Of a stretch of 64,000 nucleotides of DNA, positions 34,796-43,739 are shown in pieces (position 1 is the stretch's first letter; each line of letters starts with the position of its first letter). The notes beneath the pieces were generated by a model that was not told the origin of the DNA, did no database searches, and was given only the letters and a program-made list of their open reading frames with translations. The position numbers were made by a program, and so were the translations under genes. Origin of the DNA: UBA2259 sp964543485 (GTDB lineage: Bacteria; Patescibacteriota; Dojkabacteria; SC72); assembly GCA_964543485.1 (NCBI GenBank), contig CAZIYI010000001.1, positions 81,493 through 145,492 of the forward strand, in the 5' to 3' direction.

Positions 34796-36583
34796 ATGAG
34801 AAATCTTACATATTCTGAATTAAAGAACGAGTATCTAGAATTTTTTAAAAGTAAAAATCATATAGAGATACCAAGTGCCCCATTAGTACCAGAGGATGAT
34901 CCCTCTGTACTTTTTGTTAATGCAGGAATGTTTCCTTTAGTACCTTTTCTTAAAGGAGAGAAACACCCTTTGGGAAACAGATTAACTAATTCCCAAAGAT
35001 GCCTAAGAACTGGGGATATTGATGACGTTGGAGATAACAGTCACTGTACTACATTTGAGATGTTGGGTAACTGGTCATTGAATGACTACTTTAAAAAAGA
35101 AGCCATTGAGATGTCTATTGAATTCTTTGTTGATGTATTAGGTATGGATATAAAAAGAATATACGCATCAGTATTTGCTGGAGAAGAAAATATACCAAAA
35201 GATACTACCTCTATCGAGGTATGGCAAAATATTTTTTCTAGATATAGTTTAGAAAGTAAAGTAGGAAAAGGAGAAAGAATACAAGAGTATGGAAAAGAGA
35301 ACAATTGGTGGGGATTACCCAACGGAGGTCCTTGTGGTCCAGATTCTGAAATATTTTACGATACAGGTAAAAAACCGTGTAGTAAAAACTGTCATATTAA
35401 CTGCAATTGTGGGAAATATATAGAAATAGGAAATAATGTATTCATGGAATACCTTCTAGAGAATGGAATGTATCTACCCCTTGGTAAACATAACGTTGAT
35501 TTTGGTGGAGGACTTGAAAGATTAGCCATGATTACCCAAGGAGTAGAATCTTTCTATGAAATTGATATATACAAACCAATATTTGAAAAAGTTAAGGAAA
35601 TATCTAAATCTGAAAACATTCAATCACAAAGAATAGTTGCTGACCATATCAAAGCAGCCACATGGATAATCGCTGATGGAGTAAAACCATCTAATACAAT
35701 GCAGGGCTACATACTAAGAAGATTGATTAGAAGAGCAATGAGACACGCTAGAATACTAAATATCAATTCACCTTTTATTAAAGAAATTGCTGAAATATCT
35801 ATAAACCAATTTAAAGATGAATGGATTAAATTAGAACAAAACAGAGATGAGATATTAAATACTCTAAGCCAAGAAGAGGAGAAATTTAATAAGACATTAG
35901 AGAAGGGTTTAAAGGAACTAGACCATTTAATAGAAAGAAAAAAGAACATATCAGGAGAAGACATATTTAGAATGTATGAAACATATGGTCTTCCTAAAGA
36001 GGTAACTGAAGAGATATTACAAGAGAAAAATATAGAGATAATAGATACAAGTACTTTTGAAAAAGCCAAGTTAGAACATAAGAAGAAATCTCAGACCTCA
36101 TCCTCTGGAATTTTCAAAGGTGGTTTAGCAGACACATCAGAAATGTCTACAAAATATCATACGGCTTCTCATTTGCTTCTTTCTGCTCTACGTAAAGTAC
36201 TTGGAGATCATATATATCAGAAAGGAAGTAACATTACACCCGAAAGATTGAGATTGGATTTCCCCAATTCTGAGAAATTAACAAATGAACAAATTCAAGA
36301 AGTAGAGAATTTAATTAACAAAGCAATAGGAAATCAATTATCGGTTACCTTTAAAGAAGTATCAAAAGATGAAGCATTAAAACTTGTTCCCTTTGCAGCT
36401 TTCGAAGAGAAGTATGGAAGTAAAGTTAAACTTTACACAATTGGAGATTCTCAAAACCCCTTCTCCGTTGAGATATGTAACGGTCCTCATGTTTCAAATA
36501 TTTCTGTATTAGGTAAATTCAAAATAGTAAAACAAGAAAGTGTAGGTACAGGAATTAAAAGAATAAAAGCAATATTAGAATAG
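34796..36583 (+). CDS. alaS: alanyl-tRNA synthetase, short form without C-Ala domain
   Basis: Charges tRNA-Ala. The class II catalytic core is intact (FVNAGMFPLVPFLKG, NSQRCLRTGDIDDVGDNSHC, FEMLGNWSLNDYF, DFGGGLERLAMI), with a cysteine-rich insert CSKNCHINCNCG. The editing domain keeps its zinc ligands HTASH and CNGPH. The protein ends at 595 aa, just after the editing domain, whereas model bacterial enzymes have ~870 aa with DHHA1/C-Ala domains. A shortened form is plausible in reduced genomes. There is no frameshift sign, and ruvX follows 2 nt later. Confidence 0.95.
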   Translation: MRNLTYSELKNEYLEFFKSKNHIEIPSAPLVPEDDPSVLFVNAGMFPLVPFLKGEKHPLGNRLTNSQRCLRTGDIDDVGDNSHCTTFEMLGNWSLNDYFKKEAIEMSIEFFVDVLGMDIKRIYASVFAGEENIPKDTTSIEVWQNIFSRYSLESKVGKGERIQEYGKENNWWGLPNGGPCGPDSEIFYDTGKKPCSKNCHINCNCGKYIEIGNNVFMEYLLENGMYLPLGKHNVDFGGGLERLAMITQGVESFYEIDIYKPIFEKVKEISKSENIQSQRIVADHIKAATWIIADGVKPSNTMQGYILRRLIRRAMRHARILNINSPFIKEIAEISINQFKDEWIKLEQNRDEILNTLSQEEEKFNKTLEKGLKELDHLIERKKNISGEDIFRMYETYGLPKEVTEEILQEKNIEIIDTSTFEKAKLEHKKKSQTSSSGIFKGGLADTSEMSTKYHTASHLLLSALRKVLGDHIYQKGSNITPERLRLDFPNSEKLTNEQIQEVENLINKAIGNQLSVTFKEVSKDEALKLVPFAAFEEKYGSKVKLYTIGDSQNPFSVEICNGPHVSNISVLGKFKIVKQESVGTGIKRIKAILE

Positions 36584-36585
36584 AT

Positions 36586-37026
36586 ATGCAAACAGAAAAA
36601 CCCATATTAGCAATTGATTACGGAGAAAAAAGAATCGGATTAGCAATCTCAGATACTAAGGGAATAATTGCATCCCCGCTTGATGTACTTAAAATTACAA
36701 AAAATAGAAATATAAATAACATATTAGAAGAACTACTACTCATAGTAGATGAATACAGAGTAAAAAGTATACTGATAGGTATGCCCCAAGAGTTTGAAAC
36801 TTCATATTCTAAATCTATAAACAAGATTAAATCGTTTGCAAAAAAATTAACAGACCTAACAGAGATACCTGTAATATTTCAAGATGAAAGCTATTCTACT
36901 ACTCAAGCCCAGAATATGTTACTATCTCTAGGACAAAGTACTAGGTCATCAAGGGGAAAAATTGATATGATATCAGCAACCTTGTTCCTTCAAGAATTTC
37001 TAAATTCTAATAATAAACAGAAATGA
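36586..37026 (+). CDS. ruvX: YqgF/RuvX-family Holliday junction resolvase-like nuclease
   Basis: RNase H-fold protein of 146 aa linked to pre-16S rRNA processing and Holliday junction cleavage. The active-site patterns are LAIDYGEKRIGLAISD at the N-terminus, ILIGMPQ, QDESYSTTQAQ and KIDMISATLFLQ. The alaS-ruvX pairing is common. Its TGA stop overlaps the mltG ATG (ATGA), which shows that TGA is a stop codon here. Confidence 0.93.
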   Translation: MQTEKPILAIDYGEKRIGLAISDTKGIIASPLDVLKITKNRNINNILEELLLIVDEYRVKSILIGMPQEFETSYSKSINKIKSFAKKLTDLTEIPVIFQDESYSTTQAQNMLLSLGQSTRSSRGKIDMISATLFLQEFLNSNNKQK

Positions 37027-38024
37027 AATCTTTAATTAAAATATTTCTCTTAGCACTACTTACTGTAGCATTGATTGTTTTCCTCGCAAAGAAAAATTAC
37101 GACACTGTAATAGATCAACCCAATAGCGAAAGTACTGAAAAAATAACCTTTCAGATAGTAACAGGAGAGTCAGTAGACTCAATAATCCAAAAATTAGTAG
37201 ATTTAGGAATATTGAAAGAGAAATGGGCTAATTACTTAAGGGTATATTTAAAAATTAATAAACTAGCAGAAAAGATACAAGCTGGAACATATGAATTACC
37301 TAAGAATTTAAGTATAAAAGAAATAGCAGAAACAATTCAAAGAGCTAGAGGATTAGATATTTGGGTAACAATTCAAGAAGGTTTAAGAAAAGATGAAATA
37401 GCAAAAATACTCTATACGGAGCTTTCGAAAGGTAGCAATCAAGTATTTAGTGAGGAGGAATTCCTACAGTTAACTACGGATACTTCATTTATTTCAACCT
37501 TGGGATTTTCTAAATATACACCAACCGATTTAGAGGGATATCTTTTTCCTGATAAGTATGCATTTTCCGTAGATGAAACTACTCAAGATGTTTTAACTAA
37601 AATGATTAGAAACTTTATAAACAAAGTAGGTGAAGATGACTCTTATGAAGATCTCATTATCGCTTCCATGGTAGAAAGAGAAGGGAGAACATCTGAAGAT
37701 AGACCAATGATTGCAGATATAATAAAGAGAAGATATGAAGAGGGATGGCTTCTACAAATATGCGCAACCATACTCTATTTAAAGAAAGATTGGGAACATG
37801 TTATTACAAAACAAGATATGGCAGAAGAGAATCCGTATAACACTTACAAAACTCCTGGATTACCTCCAACCCCAATTTGCAACCCTGGTCTAGCAGCTAT
37901 TGATGCAGTAAGAAACCCTGAATCCAATCCTTACTACTACTACATACATGATAATGATGGAAATATACACTACGGAAAAACCTTAGATGAACATAATAGG
38001 AATATTGAAACATATCTTAGATAA
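37023..38024 (+). CDS. mltG: endolytic murein transglycosylase MltG-like
   Basis: YceG-like enzyme of 333 aa that cuts nascent glycan strands. One N-terminal transmembrane helix (IKIFLLALLTVALIVFLA) is followed by a LysM-like part (VTGESVDSIIQKLVDLGIL) and the catalytic domain with DLEGYLFPDKY, IIASMVEREG (expected catalytic Glu), NPYNTYKTPGLPPTPICNPG and YYYIHDNDGNIHYGKTLDEH. The alaS-ruvX-mltG order is seen in other bacteria. It overlaps ruvX by 4 nt. Confidence 0.93.
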   Translation: MKSLIKIFLLALLTVALIVFLAKKNYDTVIDQPNSESTEKITFQIVTGESVDSIIQKLVDLGILKEKWANYLRVYLKINKLAEKIQAGTYELPKNLSIKEIAETIQRARGLDIWVTIQEGLRKDEIAKILYTELSKGSNQVFSEEEFLQLTTDTSFISTLGFSKYTPTDLEGYLFPDKYAFSVDETTQDVLTKMIRNFINKVGEDDSYEDLIIASMVEREGRTSEDRPMIADIIKRRYEEGWLLQICATILYLKKDWEHVITKQDMAEENPYNTYKTPGLPPTPICNPGLAAIDAVRNPESNPYYYYIHDNDGNIHYGKTLDEHNRNIETYLR

Positions 38025-38047
38025 TTTAAATTGACCTTTAAGCCCCA

Positions 38048-39484
38048 ATGACAGTATCTATTGACATGACAGACAAAGAGATTTTACCAAAAGGTCCCAT
38101 TATCTTAGATTCAAATAGTTTGAAATCCAAAAAAAGAAAACATTGGATATTCATTCCTCTTTCAATTCTACTCATTACTATTCTTGGTATAGGAATATAT
38201 TTTCTTTACAAAGGGTACAAAGTAGGAGAAGGAATCGGTTTTAATTTCTCTCCCGGTAATTTAATTGATATTAAGAAGGATCCAGAATTAAAAAAAGATA
38301 GTACACAAACATATACAAATATATTACTGGTTGGTATAGATACAAGGGAAAATTCTAAATTACTAAATACAGATGTCATTATCTTAGCATCGTATAATCA
38401 TCTAACCAAAGATATTGTAATGATCTCTGTACCAAGAGATTTCTACGCCCAGGTCAATCCAGATAGAGTTGGCTTTAGTAAAATTAATTCTGCATACTCA
38501 ATAAATGAAGCCAAAAAGAGTGATAACGGTTTGGAAGTACTTCAAGATATCGTAGAAGATATAACTGGTATGGAAATTCAATACCATGCAATGATAAATT
38601 TTGAGGGCTTTATCGAATTGATTGATGCAGTAGGAGGTGTATATGTTAATGTTGAGAACAGTTTCACTGATTACAGATATCCACTTGGAACTAAATATCA
38701 GACAGTATCATTCAAAGAAGGACCTCAATTGATGAATGGAGAAACTGCTTTAAAATATGCTAGATCCCGACACTCTCAACAAAATGGAGAGGGCTCAGAT
38801 TATGCAAGAGCTAGAAGACAACAAAAGGTAATGGATTCATTTAAAGAAGCCCTACTCAGTACAGAAACTCTTCTCAACCCTACAAAAGTCATGTCCCTAT
38901 TAAGTTCTGTACAAGATAATCTTCAAATTTCTGAATTTTCTTTAGAAGATGTTCAAGCAGGTGTAAATATTCTTAAATCACTAAATTCAGAAGAACAGAA
39001 AGCTTCAACTTACTCCTTCGTCTTAGATCCTACCGTAGGCAATTACTCACTAATTACAACAAATATACCCAGTGAGGGTTACGCCATTGGCCCAAAAGAG
39101 GGGCTTGGGAAATACACAAAAATTAATGAATATGTCCAACTTGTAATTAAAAATCCTCTACTTTACTCTGAGAATCCATCCATATACACTTACGATGTTG
39201 GATTAGGATACAAAGAAAGTAATACAAAAACCCAAGCATTAAAAGATCAATTTAAATACCTTAACATACGATTCCAAGGTACAAAATTTAAAGATAAAGA
39301 AGGAACATATATATATTCAAATATTACTGATGAATTCCTTAAATCCGTTGACTTCATATCACAATATCTTAAAATTGAAAACAAGATTAAACCAGAATAC
39401 TTAACAACAAATACAGGTGGAGATATATCTATCCTCTTTGGTAAAGAGATCTTAGATGAACAAATTATCCAAGAAGAAGAATAA
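38048..39484 (+). CDS. LytR-CpsA-Psr (LCP) family protein
   Basis: LCP enzymes transfer polymers from lipid carriers to peptidoglycan. The 478-aa protein has an N-terminal cytoplasmic stretch, a transmembrane helix (WIFIPLSILLITILGIGIYF) and the LCP domain: LLVGIDTRENSKLLNTDVI, VMISVPRDFYAQV, KINSAYSI, AVGGVYVNVENSF and ALKYARSRHSQQNGEGSDYA with the conserved Arg residues. The C-terminal ~130 residues are an LytR_C-like region. Either Met1 or Met7 could be the start. It is in line with mltG, as a cell-wall group. Confidence 0.9.
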   Translation: MTVSIDMTDKEILPKGPIILDSNSLKSKKRKHWIFIPLSILLITILGIGIYFLYKGYKVGEGIGFNFSPGNLIDIKKDPELKKDSTQTYTNILLVGIDTRENSKLLNTDVIILASYNHLTKDIVMISVPRDFYAQVNPDRVGFSKINSAYSINEAKKSDNGLEVLQDIVEDITGMEIQYHAMINFEGFIELIDAVGGVYVNVENSFTDYRYPLGTKYQTVSFKEGPQLMNGETALKYARSRHSQQNGEGSDYARARRQQKVMDSFKEALLSTETLLNPTKVMSLLSSVQDNLQISEFSLEDVQAGVNILKSLNSEEQKASTYSFVLDPTVGNYSLITTNIPSEGYAIGPKEGLGKYTKINEYVQLVIKNPLLYSENPSIYTYDVGLGYKESNTKTQALKDQFKYLNIRFQGTKFKDKEGTYIYSNITDEFLKSVDFISQYLKIENKIKPEYLTTNTGGDISILFGKEILDEQIIQEEE

Positions 39485-39486
39485 AA

Positions 39487-40416
39487 ATGTACAAACTATA
39501 TATTGGAAATGAAACTTATCTATCTTTTAAAAATGCTCGAATTGCTTTAAAAGAGCTAATCAAAAATACAGATAGTGAATATATCTCAATAGATGGAGAA
39601 AAAATCGATAGCTCTAAAATTATTGACCTTCTATCTTCTCAATCCCTATTTAATAAACCCAGGGTTCTTTTTATCAAAAGATTATACAAAAACAAAGACA
39701 AAGAAAGTTTAATTCCTTCTCTGTTTGAATATTTAGAAAAAAGTTCAACAGACAATGTAATACTTTGGGAAGATCAGAAAGTTAGCTCTATTACAAAATA
39801 CGTTAAATTTTTTAAATCAAAAAAACTCTTAGAAGAGTATAACAAACTAACTAAACCATCCTTTAATAAATATGCTAGAGAGTTATGTCTAGAACACAAT
39901 CTATCTATTGATAACCAGTTAATAAATACTCTCTCGAATTACTCAAATTACAGTGTAGAGAGATTAGAGAACAGTATAAAGAAAATCAAACTACTTTCAG
40001 ATTCACAAACAGTAACTAAAAATGATATAGACAGTATAGTAGTAGATACTTTAGAACAAGATATATGGATACTTTTAGACGAGATGAACTCCTCTCAAGG
40101 AAAACCATTACTTGTACTGGAAAAAATATTGAAACAGGGAATCGATTCAAAATATATACTCCCTATGATAGCTAGAAATCTTCGTTTAATAACTTTAACA
40201 AAATATTTAACAACAAATAGCTCTTCGTTTTCTGAAATTGCTTCTATATTAAAAATACCACCATTTACAGTTAGACCTCTAGTAGAAGCAAGTAATAAAT
40301 ATAATTGGGAACAAATAAAGAGTAAATATGAGAAATTATCTAATCTTGATTATGAAATTAAGATAGGTAAAATAGATTCAAAACTTGGTTTAACACTATT
40401 TTGTACAACAATGTAA
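39487..40416 (+). CDS. holA: DNA polymerase III delta subunit
   Basis: Clamp-loader subunit of 309 aa. It matches HolA by layout: an AAA-like N-terminal domain without a Walker A (NKPRVLFIKRLYKNKD; STDNVILWEDQKV), a middle domain (QDIWILLDEMNSSQGKPLLV) and a collar domain with KYILPMIARNLRLITLTKYL. It is close upstream of rpsT, a frequent neighbour in bacteria. The sequence is divergent but consistent. Confidence 0.85.
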   Translation: MYKLYIGNETYLSFKNARIALKELIKNTDSEYISIDGEKIDSSKIIDLLSSQSLFNKPRVLFIKRLYKNKDKESLIPSLFEYLEKSSTDNVILWEDQKVSSITKYVKFFKSKKLLEEYNKLTKPSFNKYARELCLEHNLSIDNQLINTLSNYSNYSVERLENSIKKIKLLSDSQTVTKNDIDSIVVDTLEQDIWILLDEMNSSQGKPLLVLEKILKQGIDSKYILPMIARNLRLITLTKYLTTNSSSFSEIASILKIPPFTVRPLVEASNKYNWEQIKSKYEKLSNLDYEIKIGKIDSKLGLTLFCTTM

Positions 40417-40425
40417 ATATTATTG

Positions 40426-40453
40426 TTGACATTACTATCCTTGTTCTCATAAA
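40426..40453 (+). promoter_or_regulatory. possible promoter upstream of the 40500 surface gene
   Basis: Consensus -35 TTGACA (40426-40431), 16-nt spacer and a weaker -10 CATAAA (40448-40453). An AT-rich palindromic stretch follows before the ATG at 40500. Confidence 0.4.
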
Positions 40454-40499
40454 CTCTATATATATAGTCGACCTAATAATATACATATAAGTTATTTTA

Positions 40500-42056
40500 A
40501 TGGATAGACAGGATAAAGGAACTAAAAAAACATTACGAGCCCTTATCGTTGTAGGAGCCATTCTTCTCTTAACACTAATAGGTGCTGTCATATATTTTTT
40601 CCTCATTGAAAAAAGCGGTACACCATCAGAAGAGGAACAAAGTAAAAGCTGTGGCTGCTATATAATAGATCCAAATGTCTCTAGTGAATGTGGAGATCCC
40701 AAAAGAGCATTCCTCTTTAATCTTAATACTGTATCTTCGGAGGAAACATGTAATGCACAGTGTGATATTAACGAAGTTGCCGATAATTTACTTAATAGCA
40801 GTACTCCAAGGGAATCATACAAAATTTGTACGATACGAAGTATCTCTGACACTAGGTGTGAGAATATGATTCTTAAAGATCAAGATGGTAAAATCATAAC
40901 TGGAAGAATAAAACCAACTGATGAAATAAATATTGAAGCTACATTTGAGAAATCTACATATACAGATTACATGTTTAAAGTTAACTCAGAAGACCAAGCC
41001 CCAGATAAAGTTGATGGAAATAAAATAACAAAGAAGCTATCTGATTTTAACAATGTAACCTCTGTTGAGATATTTGCTACAGCTAAAGATTCNNNNNNNN
41101 NNNNNNNNNNNNNNNNNNNNNNNNNNNNNNNNNNNNNNNNNNNNNNNNNNNNNNNNNNNNNNNNNNNNNNNNNNNNNNNNNNNNNNNNNNNNCTATATGA
41201 CACATCTAATTTCGCAAGTGATTCATTTAACATTCTTAATAATCATCTTGGGGATTTAGATATATCTGCAGAGGTTTTTGTCGATGATGTTAGTATAGGA
41301 TCCGCAAGTACTACAGTACAATTTAAAGACACTTCTGGCGGCACTGAGCCAGAAACACCAATTACAGAGGATGATAAATCTAATTTTACTGTAACAAAAG
41401 TTGCATCAGAAAGCTGTTTAGAAAAAGTGGAAAACAGTAATAGAGTTCAATATACAATCTCTGTTACAAACTTAAAAGATGTACAAGATAGTATCACATC
41501 AATTAAAGATAAATTACCACTTGGCTTCACATATATTGTAAATAGTTCAGTCCTAAACAACACATCTACCTCAGATACAAACTTAGTTTTTGTTACACCT
41601 ATTGGAGATTCTCAGGAAGTTGTATGGGAACCAGCATCTCCATGGGTTGTACCAGCGAATGGTACTTTAATAATAAATTTTGAAGCACTAGCAGGAGCTA
41701 ATTCAATAATTGGGGATAATCTAAATGAAGTAATTGTTACACCAATTGAAATACCAGCAGATCCTGCAACCTTAAGAGCCCAAGTATCAGTTACTGTTGC
41801 CCAAGACTGTGGTAATATCCCTGTAACTCCATCTACTGGTATATTTGATACTTTCATAGGAAGAATCTTAGTAGGGATATTTATACTCCTGATTGGTTGG
41901 ATTATATACTCTAGACCTCAAGGTAATTTCATTGCCGAAAGAATAGTGAAATCAAGTATGTATGATGATTTCGAACTAGCAAAATACAGGGTGTTTAATC
42001 CAAAGAAATATTTTGAAGAAAAAATTGTAAGAAACAAATCTAAAGAGAATCGATAG
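40500..42056 (+). CDS. DUF11-like surface protein with TPSTG sorting-like motif, interrupted by gap
   Basis: About 518 aa as drawn, but 100 N (41093-41192) make the length uncertain; the frame after the gap fits. An N-terminal transmembrane anchor (ALIVVGAILLLTLIGAVIYF) precedes a Cys-rich region (SCGCYIIDPN, ETCNAQCDIN) and a DUF11-like repeat (FTVTKVASESCLEKVEN, PLGFTYIVNSSVLNN). Near the C-terminus PVTPSTGIFDTF is followed by a hydrophobic helix (ILVGIFILLIGWIIYS), a sorting-signal layout. An unusual ~45-residue basic tail follows. Its 3' end overlaps the opposite gene by 17 nt. Confidence 0.7.
   Translation: MDRQDKGTKKTLRALIVVGAILLLTLIGAVIYFFLIEKSGTPSEEEQSKSCGCYIIDPNVSSECGDPKRAFLFNLNTVSSEETCNAQCDINEVADNLLNSSTPRESYKICTIRSISDTRCENMILKDQDGKIITGRIKPTDEINIEATFEKSTYTDYMFKVNSEDQAPDKVDGNKITKKLSDFNNVTSVEIFATAKDXXXXXXXXXXXXXXXXXXXXXXXXXXXXXXXXXXLYDTSNFASDSFNILNNHLGDLDISAEVFVDDVSIGSASTTVQFKDTSGGTEPETPITEDDKSNFTVTKVASESCLEKVENSNRVQYTISVTNLKDVQDSITSIKDKLPLGFTYIVNSSVLNNTSTSDTNLVFVTPIGDSQEVVWEPASPWVVPANGTLIINFEALAGANSIIGDNLNEVIVTPIEIPADPATLRAQVSVTVAQDCGNIPVTPSTGIFDTFIGRILVGIFILLIGWIIYSRPQGNFIAERIVKSSMYDDFELAKYRVFNPKKYFEEKIVRNKSKENR
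41093..41192. other. assembly gap (100 N) in a surface-protein gene
   Basis: Exactly 100 N within the 40500-42056 gene, a placeholder of unknown true length. Repetitive extracellular domains may have caused the break. Confidence 0.99.
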
Positions 42057-42435
42057 AGAATTGAAGAGGTAAACCATCTTTTCCATAACTATTCCCATTA
42101 GACAATATTGAAAAGTAATACTCCTTTGTACTAACTAACTGTTTTAAGGTAACAATATGTTCCTTACTTAAAGTATCATTCACTAAATCAACCCCTACCA
42201 GCTCTAATACTTTCATCTCTTTACCATAAAGGATATAACCTGAACACTTCTCTTTACTCCTCCAAAGTATATCTACAGAATTCTCCTCTATACCCCTTCT
42301 AATCTCAACATTAAATGGAGTACAGCCCTCAACGTATGCTGCTCCTTCAGAACCAGACACCTTAAAAAAGAATATCCCTACTACAACAAGTAGTAAACTT
42401 AATGCACCCAATGTAATATGCCAACTACTTTTCAT
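42040..42435 (-). CDS. small membrane-anchored FN3-like protein
   Basis: I start at the ATG at 42433-42435 (MKSSWHITLGALSLLL), giving 131 aa. One transmembrane helix is followed by a single FN3-like domain with two cysteines (EGCTPFNVEI, KEKCSGYILYG) and ending STKEYYFSILSNG. It closely resembles the FN3 units of the envelope protein at 20289-21887 (EKKTSGYV, STEYSFIILSDG), so the two probably share ancestry. It overlaps the upstream gene by 11 nt and the opposite gene by 17 nt at its 3' end. Confidence 0.65.
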   Translation of the reverse strand: MKSSWHITLGALSLLLVVVGIFFFKVSGSEGAAYVEGCTPFNVEIRRGIEENSVDILWRSKEKCSGYILYGKEMKVLELVGVDLVNDTLSKEHIVTLKQLVSTKEYYFSILSNGNSYGKDGLPLQFSIDSL

Positions 42436-42826
42436 CTTCTTTAACAATAATATAATCAACTAAATTATAAACATTAGATCTCCCATATATTGTAATCTCT
42501 AATTTATGATCTCCAATATCTGAAATAGTTGGAATACCATATAAATACCTTCGATCCATTAATTCAATCCACGCTACACCACTAATAGCTATTTCTACCT
42601 CCTCTATATTACATCCTACAATATTTGGAACAAAGTAGTACTCCTTTCCAACATAGGCGATATTAGGAATTACATTACTAATATACGGTTTACAACCGGT
42701 CTCTTGGATATTTACACCTTTAACCTCTTCGTTATTCTTCTTAATTAAATATATTGAAGATACTATTGCTGCAGATGGAATTAGAATAAAGCACAGTATA
42801 AGAAGTACTCTCTTTGTATTAATCAT
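42425..42826 (-). CDS. small membrane-anchored Ig-fold-like protein
   Basis: Protein of 133 aa with an N-terminal helix (VLLILCFILIPSAAIVSSIYL) and a beta-rich domain carrying GCKPYISNVIPNIAYVGKEY, then VGCNIEEVEI and TISDIGDHKLEITIYG. The pattern resembles cadherin-like/putative Ig (CADG, He_PIG) modules. The two cysteines may pair. It is translationally linked to the FN3-like gene that follows, so the two may work as a pair. Function unknown. Confidence 0.6.
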   Translation of the reverse strand: MINTKRVLLILCFILIPSAAIVSSIYLIKKNNEEVKGVNIQETGCKPYISNVIPNIAYVGKEYYFVPNIVGCNIEEVEIAISGVAWIELMDRRYLYGIPTISDIGDHKLEITIYGRSNVYNLVDYIIVKEDEK

Positions 42827-42857
42827 ATATAAAATAGTGTATCAATAAAATTTTCTG

Positions 42858-42886
42858 TTTACAAACTCCATTTCAATATATATAAT
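42858..42886 (+). promoter_or_regulatory. sigma70-like promoter for rpsT
   Basis: -35 TTTACA (42858-42863), a 17-nt spacer and -10 TATAAT (42881-42886). The leader to the rpsT ATG is about 30 nt, so this transcript is not leaderless, unlike several others in the window. Confidence 0.65.
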
Positions 42887-42922
42887 ACAACACAGTTATC
42901 AATCATTTTATTAATTAAGAAA

Positions 42923-43219
42923 ATGCCAAATTTAAAAACATCTATCAAAGATTTAAGAAGTTCAAAGAGAAAAACCGTTTACAATGACAGATTAAGAAAA
43001 AGAGTTAAGAAATCTGTTAAGAATTTTACTAACGCATTAAATATCGGCGAGAAGAGTAAAGCCGAAAAAGTATTAAAAAATGTTTACAAAGTTCTTGACA
43101 AAGCAGCTAAGAAAAATGTTATAAACAAAGGTAAGGCAAGTCGAAAAAAATCACGACTTGCAGTTCAACTTAACAAACTGTCCAAAGATAATGTCAAAAT
43201 TACTCAAAAGAGCTCTTAA
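42923..43219 (+). CDS. rpsT: 30S ribosomal protein S20
   Basis: Basic 16S rRNA-binding protein of 98 aa. Family features: MPNLKTSIKDLRSSKRKTVY, RLRKRVKKSVKNF and the second helix KNVINKGKASRKKSRLAVQL. The length is slightly above the usual 85-90. The following membrane-protein gene begins inside its last codons. Confidence 0.93.
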   Translation: MPNLKTSIKDLRSSKRKTVYNDRLRKRVKKSVKNFTNALNIGEKSKAEKVLKNVYKVLDKAAKKNVINKGKASRKKSRLAVQLNKLSKDNVKITQKSS

Positions 43220-43739
43220 AAATTCTTTAGTACCAGCAATCCTTATGATTGCTGGAAAAGCTTTAGGAATTTTTATAGTAAGTGCGAAATATGGTTTCCC
43301 ATTAGAAATTGGGAACGATCTTAATGGTATCTTTTCAACACAGATATACTTTAATGATATACAAACCACCTACTTTGTTAACTCAGTATCTGATTTAATG
43401 ATGTTGATAGTAATAGCAGTACCCACTGCTTACCAAATAATTAAGACTGCAATATTCCAATCTACTTTTAGTAACCCTAAAACTATCGTTAAAATAGCAA
43501 AATTCAATATGATTCAATGGATAACCAGAAACGATACAACATTTCTTAAAATATTTGTATGGTGTGCATTTCTGTGGCTATGTACAGGTGTAATAGTAAA
43601 AAATGCTCTCGAAGGAGATACTTTTATATGGATAGCCATACTTGCAGGATCTCTCTCTTTACTTTCTGGTTTTGGAGCTTTAAAAACATTTGAAATTGAA
43701 ATCAATAGGGTATATCCTGATAGTAAGAAATATTACTAA
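43191..43739 (+). CDS. polytopic membrane protein of unknown function
   Basis: I start at the ATG at 43191 (MSKLLKRALKNSLVPAI), giving 182 aa and a 29-nt overlap with rpsT. There are about four hydrophobic segments: LVPAILMIAGKALGIFIV, SDLMMLIVIAVPTAYQII, FVWCAFLWLCTGVIV and FIWIAILAGSLSLLSGFGAL. No family is recognised. It shares one base with the next gene, so the two are coupled. Confidence 0.6.
   Translation: MSKLLKRALKNSLVPAILMIAGKALGIFIVSAKYGFPLEIGNDLNGIFSTQIYFNDIQTTYFVNSVSDLMMLIVIAVPTAYQIIKTAIFQSTFSNPKTIVKIAKFNMIQWITRNDTTFLKIFVWCAFLWLCTGVIVKNALEGDTFIWIAILAGSLSLLSGFGALKTFEIEINRVYPDSKKYY

Noticed and set aside
37023..37026. Recoding of TGA (Gly or Trp) as in Gracilibacteria/SR1 or mycoplasmas
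   Set aside because: TGA ends ruvX exactly at the family's C-terminus and overlaps the mltG start; no in-frame TGA is needed elsewhere.
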